A program made the position numbers and the translations under genes. 39,563 bases of DNA from Schlesneria paludicola DSM 18645 (lineage in GTDB: Bacteria; Planctomycetota; Planctomycetia; Planctomycetales; Planctomycetaceae): contig CAMCMU010000044.1 of assembly GCA_945876035.1 (NCBI GenBank), forward strand, positions 1-39,563, in the 5' to 3' direction. Shown piece after piece: positions 9,290-16,514 of the stretch (the first letter of the stretch is position 1; each line of letters opens with the position of its first letter). Under the pieces are notes generated by a model that searched no databases, had not been told where the DNA came from, and was given only the letters and a program-made list of their open reading frames with translations.

Positions 9290-9500
9290 CTGGATTATCC
9301 GTGCGTTTCCGCAGAGGGTGCGGATCCGATTTGGGTCGAGGCCGGTGTTTCGCTAGGCGGTTTCGAACGCATCGAACAGGTCATCGGGGGTTCCATACCT
9401 GCGGTTGGACCAATGATGATAGGGCAGGTCTTGCCACAGGCTCTCCACCGGATTGAGTTCCGGCGAGTACGGTGGCAGGCTGACGACGATCTCTTCGAGC
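9290..9500 (-). pseudogene. IS630-family transposase C-terminal remnant
   Basis: Read leftward from 9490, the frame gives 'IVVSLPPYSPELNPVESLW' and 'YHHWSNRRYGTPDDLF'. This is the final DDE catalytic block of IS630-family transposases, whose last acidic residue lies in 'ELNPVE'. A TAG at 9353-9355 interrupts it. The same frame then continues with 'RNTGLDPNRIRTLCGNA', which still resembles the family's C-terminus, so the stop probably replaced a Trp codon. The N-terminal two thirds of the transposase and the inverted repeat ends are not visible. This is a dead fragment. Confidence 0.8.
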
Positions 9501-9760
9501 TCGCAGAATCCACCGCGCATAAAAAGCGTCTCAATCCAAAACGGATCGCGTCCGTCTGTGCGCGAAGAATTACATTCAAACGCGCAGCTAATTGTTGGGA
9601 TCCGTCTCAAGTATCCAAACAAATTTCAACGCGCGCGCCTCGCTCGACACACGAGGACGAGTCGACGAAGACGCCAACCAGAAGCGAGAATGCCGAAAAG
9701 GGTAAAGCCGAGGGCCCGTTACGGAGTCCTCTTGGGGTAGGAAGCGATCCGAAAACCAAC

Positions 9761-9796
9761 GTTGTTTTCTGCTGTTTTGTTATTTTCTGCCGTTTT
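9761..9796. repeat. 18-bp imperfect tandem duplication
   Basis: Two adjacent 18-base units share TTTTCTGC followed by T or C and GTTTT. It lies in decayed DNA next to the IS remnant. No function is inferred. Confidence 0.6.
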
Positions 9797-10094
9797 AAAA
9801 CATCTCCCAAACGAGTCCGGTTGATGTGCCTGCTGGTGGCTACGTATGCCGAAACCGGCGAGGCCCAAGGCCTGATCCCCCCCGCGACACGGCACGACCA
9901 TCGTCAACCTGTTTTTGGTCCCACTGTCGGCGACACGGCAAGCCGACATTTCCGAACGTTGTTGGTCTAAAATAATGCGGGTGAACATCGCCCACGGGGC
10001 ATTAATCAGGCGAATTGTCGTTTTATGGATGTTTCGGCTATGATCTTGGGACGACGTTTGTCCCTTATATTCCTTCGCTGGTTGCCGAATTATC

Positions 10095-12809
10095 ATGCTG
10101 CAACGATACCAAATTGCTCTGCTGACGTGGACCTTGTGCATCATGGAGAGCAGGGCCCCGTTATTCGCCGAGCTACCGAGTGCGCCATTTGTGGGCGTAC
10201 GAGCTCAGTGGATGACATCGCGAGTCCGTGGGTACCCGGACCCTCCTCTTCCCTATACGACCGAAAAATGGCAGGCCCAGATCGACTGGGAACGGACGCT
10301 ATACGCCGCCGCAGAGCCTGGCCGCAACACATTGCTGGTGGTTCAAGAGTCATTCGGTGAACGCCCAGCATACCTCAAACGCGTGGCTGATGACCCAAAT
10401 GCCACCACGTCAGAAACGATCCTAGAGATCCCCAAACAGATCGTTTACAGCCTCACGTTTCATCCAAAATACCAAGAGAACGGCTATCTTTACTTGGGGA
10501 TGAATGGCCCGACCGATCGGGAGACAGATCGCTTCAACCGCGTCACCCGTTATACAGTGGATGCCGGCGGAAAGATCGACCCCGCATCGGAGCTGGTGAT
10601 TCTGGAATGGTCGTCCAACGGCCACAACGGTGCCGCACTCACATTCGGCCACGACGGGATGCTGTACATTACGACCGGGGACGGCTCGAGTGATTCCGAT
10701 GCGTGGCTCTCGGCGCAGGATGTGACGAATCTCCTCGGCAGCGTCCTGCGCATTGACGTCGACCGCCCCGGAAAGGACAAGCCCTACTCGATTCCCCCGG
10801 ACAATCCGTTCCTTTCGATAGAACGTGCACGAGGCGAATTGTGGGCCATCGGACTGCGGAACCCCTGGCGAATGTGCACGGACCGCAAGACGGGCCAGAT
10901 CTGGGTCGGTAATAACGGGCAGGACCTGTGGGAAACCGCACATTTGATCCGACGCGGGGAAAATTACGGCTGGAGCGTCTTCGAAGGCAATCACCCCTTT
11001 TATTTGAATCGGGAACTCGGACCGGCACCCTACGTGCCGCCGACACTGGAACACCACCACCAAGAAGCACTCTCGCTGACCGGCGGCGATGTTTACTACG
11101 GCGAGAAACTCCCAGAACTCCAAGGGGCCTACATCTACGGCGACTTTTCAACCGGCAGGGTCTGGGGAGCTCGACATGACGGTAAGCAAGTGACGTGGCG
11201 CGCTGAACTAGCCGACACACCGTTGATCATCGCTGGATTTGCTGTCACCCACAGCGGGGAATTACTGCTCGTTGAGTACGGCAACGGGTTTAGCCGCTTA
11301 ATTCCGCAAGTCGTTCCGAAAGACTCTGCGCCGTTCCCGCGCAAGCTCAGCGAGACAGGTTTGTTCATCTCGGTCAAAGGCTACCAAGTGCAGCCTGGTG
11401 TGATTCCATTTGAGGTCAACGCTGCCGGCTGGGTCGACGGAGCCACCGCAGAACGGCATGTCGCGATACCGGAGGACGGTGGCATGTCTTTTCGCGAAAC
11501 GCGTGGGTTTACCCTCCAAAACGGGGCAGTCGCCTTGCAGACATTGAGTGTGCCGGTCGCCTCGGACTCCACGGCATCGCGCCGCGTCGAAACGCGCATG
11601 CTGGTTCGCCAAGACAATGCCTGGAGGGGCTATTCTTATCTCTGGAATGATGCGCAAGACGACGCTGACCTCGTGGAAGCCACGGGACGCGATATCGAAC
11701 TTTCCCTGTCGGCCAACGAGGGCGTCCCGTCGGCCGGCGCAACCCGACCGTGGCGTGTCCCCAGCCGCAGCGAATGCCTGACATGTCATTCGGACCGGAT
11801 GGGCGGTGTCCTCGGATTGACTCAACCTCAACTCAATCGAAATTGCAGCTACGACGGCCGCGTCGAGAATCAGATTGAAGTGATGCGTCGCATAGGAGTT
11901 TTGGAGGGCAATATTGGTCCCTTGGGCGAGATGCCGAAACTCGTCGACCCCTACGACGCGCAGTACCCGCTTGAGCAACGTGCGCGATCGTACCTTCATT
12001 CCAACTGTTCCGCTTGCCACATCTTGACCGGCGGGGGCAATTCTCGCATGGAGCTGGAAATCACCAAGGAATCCGCAGCGATGGCGGTGATTGACCATCA
12101 CCCTCAACACGATACGTTCGGCCTTGCAAATGCTCGGATCATTGCACCGGGCGACCCACAAAATTCGGTGCTCTATCATCGTATCTCACGTCGCGGCCGC
12201 GGACAAATGCCCCCGCTTGTGACACAGGTCGTCGATCAACGCGCTGTCGATATGATTTCGGAATGGATCAAGAGCATCCCCCGCCTACGGAAGTTTGTGC
12301 GGGCATGGACCGTCGAGGACCTTCAAGAGGAGCTCGATCGATTGCCCGCTCCTGGATCCGTGGAAAAGGGACGACAGGTCTTCCATGAGGCTGGCTGCAT
12401 TCAATGCCACCGCAGGTCCAATGCTGGAGGGGGCGCGGGACCGGACCTGACCAACATCGCACAGCGTCGCAAGTTTTCCGGGGTTCTCGAATCGATCGTC
12501 GCTCCCTCTAAGATCATCGCTCCCGAGTTTGCGATCACTCAGATTACGACCGTCGACGGTCGGTCCCTCGTGGGGCGGATCGAACGAGAAGATGAGCGAA
12601 TCGTGGTTCTCCGAACGACGAACTCGTTCCAAGAGCCAATTAAAATCGCGAGGGAGGATATCGAAGAGCGGAGCCTGTCCCCGTTATCAACCATGCCTCT
12701 TGGCCTGCTCGACACCTGGGAAATCCCCCAAATCGCCGACCTCGTCGCCTTCCTCATGGAAGCGAACTTAGCGGCCGGCGTGGGATCCGTTGGGGGCACT
12801 GCCCCTTGA
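10095..12809 (+). CDS. PQQ-type glucose/sorbosone dehydrogenase fused to diheme (HNE_0200-type) and PVC heme-binding modules
   Basis: This is a 904-residue exported redox protein. After a signal peptide (about 1-25) comes a glucose/sorbosone dehydrogenase beta-propeller (about 30-405) with 'SSNGHNGAALTFGHDGMLYI', 'GSVLRIDVDRPG' and 'AIGLRNPWRMC'. A middle module opening 'FPRKLSETGLF' and carrying CLTCH (561-565) and CSACH (638-642) resembles the TIGR03806/HNE_0200 family. The C-terminal Pirellula/Verrucomicrobium-type heme-binding domain (TIGR02603-like) has CIQCH (768-772), 'GPDLTNIAQRR' and 'LSPLSTMP'. The likely job is periplasmic oxidation of a sugar, with electrons passing through three c-type hemes; the substrate is unknown. 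The ATG at 10095 precedes the signal peptide but has a weak ribosome binding site. It is flanked by diverged direct repeats. Confidence 0.92.
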   Translation: MLQRYQIALLTWTLCIMESRAPLFAELPSAPFVGVRAQWMTSRVRGYPDPPLPYTTEKWQAQIDWERTLYAAAEPGRNTLLVVQESFGERPAYLKRVADDPNATTSETILEIPKQIVYSLTFHPKYQENGYLYLGMNGPTDRETDRFNRVTRYTVDAGGKIDPASELVILEWSSNGHNGAALTFGHDGMLYITTGDGSSDSDAWLSAQDVTNLLGSVLRIDVDRPGKDKPYSIPPDNPFLSIERARGELWAIGLRNPWRMCTDRKTGQIWVGNNGQDLWETAHLIRRGENYGWSVFEGNHPFYLNRELGPAPYVPPTLEHHHQEALSLTGGDVYYGEKLPELQGAYIYGDFSTGRVWGARHDGKQVTWRAELADTPLIIAGFAVTHSGELLLVEYGNGFSRLIPQVVPKDSAPFPRKLSETGLFISVKGYQVQPGVIPFEVNAAGWVDGATAERHVAIPEDGGMSFRETRGFTLQNGAVALQTLSVPVASDSTASRRVETRMLVRQDNAWRGYSYLWNDAQDDADLVEATGRDIELSLSANEGVPSAGATRPWRVPSRSECLTCHSDRMGGVLGLTQPQLNRNCSYDGRVENQIEVMRRIGVLEGNIGPLGEMPKLVDPYDAQYPLEQRARSYLHSNCSACHILTGGGNSRMELEITKESAAMAVIDHHPQHDTFGLANARIIAPGDPQNSVLYHRISRRGRGQMPPLVTQVVDQRAVDMISEWIKSIPRLRKFVRAWTVEDLQEELDRLPAPGSVEKGRQVFHEAGCIQCHRRSNAGGGAGPDLTNIAQRRKFSGVLESIVAPSKIIAPEFAITQITTVDGRSLVGRIEREDERIVVLRTTNSFQEPIKIAREDIEERSLSPLSTMPLGLLDTWEIPQIADLVAFLMEANLAAGVGSVGGTAP

Positions 12810-13244
12810 AGAGGTACCAATGACGCGGGCGAAAAAAGTCGGTCGAGTGGAAGTCCGTTCTGGCGACCGACGTGGTTTTTTGTGAGACCACGATGGGCCA
12901 TCCTCTGAAGCGACCGAGGGGGTTGGCGCAAGTGACTCGACAGCCCGAACGGAACACCTGTCATCCGTTTTTTAGGGAGTGAACGCAAGCGGCCCGCTCG
13001 CGGAAGATTCCAGCCAGCAACTTTCCGCAGCGTGCTCATGAAAACAGCCGGTAGCGTTCCACTGTGTACGACTGATCTTCGGCAATACTCTGGAGCAGCG
13101 TGTTCACCCCTTCGTCTTCGAGCATCTTCCAACCGAGGATCGCATTTGCGATCCTGTTTGCAATCCAAAAACACAATCGAACGCGTGGTACGACAGGATT
13201 CGGCAGGAGGGGCTATGGCCTATTTCTCAGCAGCAACGGCCATC
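12810..13244. other. Noncoding stretch with repeat copy B, 435 bp
   Basis: The left half is repeat copy B (12818-13037). The rest has an 8-bp hairpin at 13136-13155 (AGGATCGC / GCGATCCT, ATTT loop). A 211-codon minus-strand frame running into the dehydrogenase gene is judged a shadow. Confidence 0.5.
12818..13037 (+). repeat. Diverged direct repeat, copy B
   Basis: This is the second copy of the element at 8986-9190, in the same orientation. It starts eight bases after the stop of the multiheme dehydrogenase gene. It is slightly longer than copy A because of an extra segment around 12910-12930. Confidence 0.75.
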
Positions 13245-13508
13245 CTAACCGCCACTAATTGCCGGAAGGATATGAATTTCGGTGTCGCTGTCGACAGATC
13301 CTGTCAGACCTCGTGGGGAAAAAGACTTTCCAACACCAATCATCAGACCCGGACGGAGTCTGTCACCGTTGCAGAGCCTTGCTTTTGTGCCAGGGAACTT
13401 CGATTCCAATGCATCGATTGCTTCATGTACGGTGTTGCCCTGAACGTCAATTTCTGACAGTCCGTTGGTTAGTGGCCGCAACAATGCAGGAATGAAAACA
13501 CGTGGCAT
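13245..13508 (-). CDS. MoaD/ThiS-family ubiquitin-like sulfur carrier protein
   Basis: This 87-residue protein shows the beta-grasp pattern of MoaD/ThiS: 'MPRVFIPALLRPLTNG', a 'TVHEAIDALESKFPG' helix, 'DTEIHILPAISGG', and the essential C-terminal Gly-Gly that is adenylated and thiocarboxylated by an E1-like partner. Such proteins donate sulfur to molybdopterin, thiamine, cysteine or tRNA; which one cannot be told here. No E1-like, MoaE or Thi gene is in the window. The ATG at 13508 begins the conserved strand; an in-frame ATG at 13553 would add 15 unrelated residues. Confidence 0.88.
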   Translation of the reverse strand: MPRVFIPALLRPLTNGLSEIDVQGNTVHEAIDALESKFPGTKARLCNGDRLRPGLMIGVGKSFSPRGLTGSVDSDTEIHILPAISGG

Positions 13509-13716
13509 GCAATCGAGTATACTCCCTGAATTGTCTTTTCGCATCTCTTTCATTGCCTGCAGCTTAAACGGTCATTCTGATCCCAAATTTGTCGCGACCT
13601 TGAACATTCGCTCCAAGTTGATGACTATACGTGGTTCCCAAGTGAGCCGAAAGTGACAGGCGGTTCCGTGATGTCTATCATGCTATGGAGACCTTCCGAT
13701 TAGTAGATCCCTTCGA

Positions 13717-14163
13717 ATGACCATGGAGTCCAACTCCCCCGCTCAACCGCCGGCACCCACGAGTACAGCGTTGGAAGCACAACGTCTTATCAGCCTTGAC
13801 TCTGCCTGCAATCTCGCAAAACTCTGTGAGGAGTTTCGTGGTCGGCAAACTGTGGTCCTCGATTTGACGGGTGTCACCCCCGTGTTTGATTACTTTGTCA
13901 TATCGACGTGTTCCAATCCACGTACGATGGCGGCCATCGCGAACGAAACCCGCCTCCTGATGAAGGGCCGGACCCGCACAATACCTCGTGCGGAGGGCGA
14001 AAACATCAGTGCTTGGCTGCTCCAAGACTGGGGAGACATTGTGCTACACCTGATGCTGCCCGAAGCACGAGAACAATACGATCTTGAGGGGCTCTGGGCG
14101 GACGGTAAGACCACCGACTGGATGTCTCTGGTGGGTGCACCACTTGTGACTCCCCCGCTGTAA
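13717..14163 (+). CDS. rsfS: Ribosome silencing factor RsfS (Iojap family)
   Basis: RsfS binds ribosomal protein L14 (uL14) and blocks subunit joining when nutrients are low. The 148-residue protein shows 'VVLDLTGVTPVFDYFVI', 'TCSNPRTMAAIANE', 'AEGENISAWLLQDWGDIVLHL' and 'YDLEGLWADG', all typical of the family. An N-terminal extension of about 25 residues is rich in Pro and Ser. ATG codons at 13717 and 13723 are both possible. It precedes argS by about 100 bp on the same strand. Confidence 0.94.
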   Translation: MTMESNSPAQPPAPTSTALEAQRLISLDSACNLAKLCEEFRGRQTVVLDLTGVTPVFDYFVISTCSNPRTMAAIANETRLLMKGRTRTIPRAEGENISAWLLQDWGDIVLHLMLPEAREQYDLEGLWADGKTTDWMSLVGAPLVTPPL

Positions 14164-14267
14164 TTTGCTTAGGCAACGCCGCCCGCTGCCATTTCGTTCC
14201 GTCGCATTGTTGTCTGGCGCGCTTCGCGATCTCACCTGCTGAACTCTCACGCCTCCCGGATCCTCGG

Positions 14268-16217
14268 ATGAATTTTCTTGCAGAACTTCGTGTGCGGTTG
14301 CGGTCCGCTCTGTTGTCATTTACAGACTCGCCAGACGCGTTTGTGGAAATGCTTAAGCCCACGCAAGACGGGAGATTTGGGGACTTTCAAGCCAATTGCA
14401 TGATGGCTCTGGCAAAGCAACGCCATCAGTCGCCCAAGGATTTGGCGTTAGAGTTCGTTGCCAAATTGAATGTCGCCGATCTGTGCGAATCCCCGGAAAT
14501 CGCCGGACCGGGATTCATCAATCTTCGAATCCAAACCGACAAACTCGCCGCAGAAACTCAGCGGCTAGCCTGCGATGAGCGACTGGGGGTGCCTCGCGTG
14601 GACAGGCCCCGGAGCTACATTGTCGACTTTTCTTCGCCCAACGTTGCAAAGCCAATGCATGTTGGACATTTGCGCAGCACCGTGATCGGTAATTCTCTGT
14701 GTCGGGTTCTGCGTTTTTTAGGGCATCGAGTTCAATCTGATAACCATGTCGGGGACTGGGGAACCCAATTTGGAATGATCCTCTACGGCTATAAGCATTT
14801 TCGTGATGACACAAACTACCGACAACATCCGGTGGCGGAATTAGCACGGCTATACCGGTTGGTGAACCAACTTTCCGACTACCATGCGTGCGTTGCATCC
14901 CTCGAAAATTCCAAGCTTCAATGCCACGTTCAGGAGCGGTTGTGGGAGGCCTCACGGGGCGAGGCCATCGGCAAAACCCAGGACCAAACTGTCGCGCGCG
15001 TCCAGCGAAAGATCAAACAGGATTTGGACGGGCTGCGACGTGATCTCGAGTCCGCTCAGAAGAAGATCGAGGCCGTCGAATCGGATCCGCTGTTGAAGTC
15101 TCGTGCAGAAACCCATCCGCGGATTGCCGAATTGTCTCGCCGCGAAACCGCACTGCTCCATACAGGCGATGTCGAAAACAATCGGCTCTGGAATGAGTTT
15201 GTGCCGAAGTGTCTGGAATCACTCGACACGATTTATCAGAGATTCGGCATCACGTTTGATCACTCACTGGGAGAGAGTTGGTACAACCCAATGTTGGCTG
15301 GGATTGTTGAACAACTGCAGCAACAGGGAAATTCTCGGGTCAGCGAGGGAGCGACGTGTGTCTTTATTGATGGATACGCCGCACCGTTCATTGTTCGAAA
15401 AGCCGACGGAGCCTACACGTACGCCACGACCGATCTGGCCACAATCCAACATCGTGTCGACAGTCTCCAAGCCGACTGCTGTCTGTATATCGTAGATTCC
15501 CGTCAGAGTGAACACTTCCAGTTACTGTTTGCAACAGCCAAACGAATGGGATACGACGCGACGGAGTTGCGTCATATCAGCTTCGGAACAGTGCTTGGTG
15601 AAGATCGACGGCCCTATAAAACTCGCTCTGGAGATACGATTGGTCTCGAAAGCTTACTTGACGAAGCGATTGAGAATGCGCGGAGGATCGTTGACGAAAA
15701 CAGTTCACATCTGAGTGATACCGAACGAGCCAAGGTGGCCGAATTGGTTGGAATGGGGGCGATCATTTATGTCGATTTGCACCATAACCGTGACAGCGAT
15801 TATGTCTTCAGTTGGGACAAAATGCTGGCAACCACGGGGGATACAGCGACCTACATCCAATACGCCTACGCCCGTGTGTGCGGCATTTTGCGAAAGGGTG
15901 AAGTCGATGTCGTCAGACTTCGCTCCGAAAGTCATTCCGTGCAGTTGGCGACACCCCAAGAACGCACGCTTGCCTTACAGCTGAATCGCTTTGCCGAAGC
16001 GGTCTCCGACGTGATTGTCGATTATCGTCCGAATCTGCTGACTCAATACTTGTACGAGACGGCCAATGTTTTTGCTCGGTTCTATGATCAATGCGGAGTT
16101 CTCAAGGAAGCCGATCCGTCACTGCGGACGAGTCGCCTGCTGCTGTGCGATGCCACCGCACGCATTATGAAGCAAGGATTGGACCTTCTGGGAATCGACG
16201 TTGCGGAGCAAATGTAG
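14268..16217 (+). CDS. argS: Arginyl-tRNA synthetase
   Basis: This 649-residue class I synthetase charges tRNA-Arg. It has the N-terminal Arg-tRNA-synthetase domain (to about residue 105). The HIGH-type motif is in 'AKPMHVGHLRSTVIGNS' (about 127-143), followed by 'DNHVGDWGTQFGM', the active-site part 'GAYTYATTDLATIQHR', and 'VLGEDRRPYKTRSGDTI' in place of a canonical KMSKS, as usual in ArgS. The C-terminal DALR anticodon domain includes 'NLLTQYLYETANVFARFYDQC'. It is about 70 residues longer than E. coli ArgS, mainly through a charged, probably coiled-coil insertion around residues 240-305 ('RKIKQDLDGLRRDLESAQKK'). Confidence 0.96.
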   Translation: MNFLAELRVRLRSALLSFTDSPDAFVEMLKPTQDGRFGDFQANCMMALAKQRHQSPKDLALEFVAKLNVADLCESPEIAGPGFINLRIQTDKLAAETQRLACDERLGVPRVDRPRSYIVDFSSPNVAKPMHVGHLRSTVIGNSLCRVLRFLGHRVQSDNHVGDWGTQFGMILYGYKHFRDDTNYRQHPVAELARLYRLVNQLSDYHACVASLENSKLQCHVQERLWEASRGEAIGKTQDQTVARVQRKIKQDLDGLRRDLESAQKKIEAVESDPLLKSRAETHPRIAELSRRETALLHTGDVENNRLWNEFVPKCLESLDTIYQRFGITFDHSLGESWYNPMLAGIVEQLQQQGNSRVSEGATCVFIDGYAAPFIVRKADGAYTYATTDLATIQHRVDSLQADCCLYIVDSRQSEHFQLLFATAKRMGYDATELRHISFGTVLGEDRRPYKTRSGDTIGLESLLDEAIENARRIVDENSSHLSDTERAKVAELVGMGAIIYVDLHHNRDSDYVFSWDKMLATTGDTATYIQYAYARVCGILRKGEVDVVRLRSESHSVQLATPQERTLALQLNRFAEAVSDVIVDYRPNLLTQYLYETANVFARFYDQCGVLKEADPSLRTSRLLLCDATARIMKQGLDLLGIDVAEQM

Positions 16218-16514
16218 GTGGCGGATCGTCTGTCGATCAAAACACGAATCCCGTGGCAATCTGCCGAAGCCCTTGGAAAAAACGCCGTTCTTCAATGAGA
16301 CGAAGATCCTGATAACCCACTGGACCTCTGCTCATCCGCTCGTGCGGGTCTGCTGTGGATCTCGGTTCGATGCTCGTGGCATGGGCTGCGTGGATGGATT
16401 ATGCGCATCGACCCACACCTAGCCATGAAGCACGAACTCTTCAGAAGTCAGAAACGTTCCGAAGTTACCGTATGGAGTCACACCTGCATCAACTCTCCCG
16501 GGAGGTTGCTGCGA
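16218..16514. other. Convergent intergenic region, 297 bp
   Basis: It lies between argS (plus) and the tyrosine-kinase gene (minus). Short frames here show no domain, and I see no clear terminator or RNA gene. Confidence 0.4.

Larger units (their letters stand above)
8976..10094. other. Accessory-looking noncoding stretch, 1.1 kb
   Basis: It holds repeat copy A (8986-9190), the IS630 transposase remnant and an 18-bp tandem duplication near 9761-9796. A 285-codon plus-strand frame (9113-9970) runs antisense to the remnant, matches nothing I know and is treated as chance. The stretch looks like decayed mobile DNA between pyrD and the multiheme dehydrogenase. Confidence 0.5.

Noticed and set aside
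9113-9970. 285-codon plus-strand frame in the pyrD-dehydrogenase gap
   Set aside because: It is antisense to the IS630 remnant, Arg/Pro-rich, and has no domain, signal or ribosome binding site.
12539-13174. 211-codon minus-strand frame over the dehydrogenase 3' end
   Set aside because: It is mostly antisense to a well-supported gene and repeat copy B, with no recognisable protein features.
16340-16400. Possible tRNA T-loop (GGTTCGAT)
   Set aside because: No flanking T-stem, anticodon arm or acceptor stem can be drawn.
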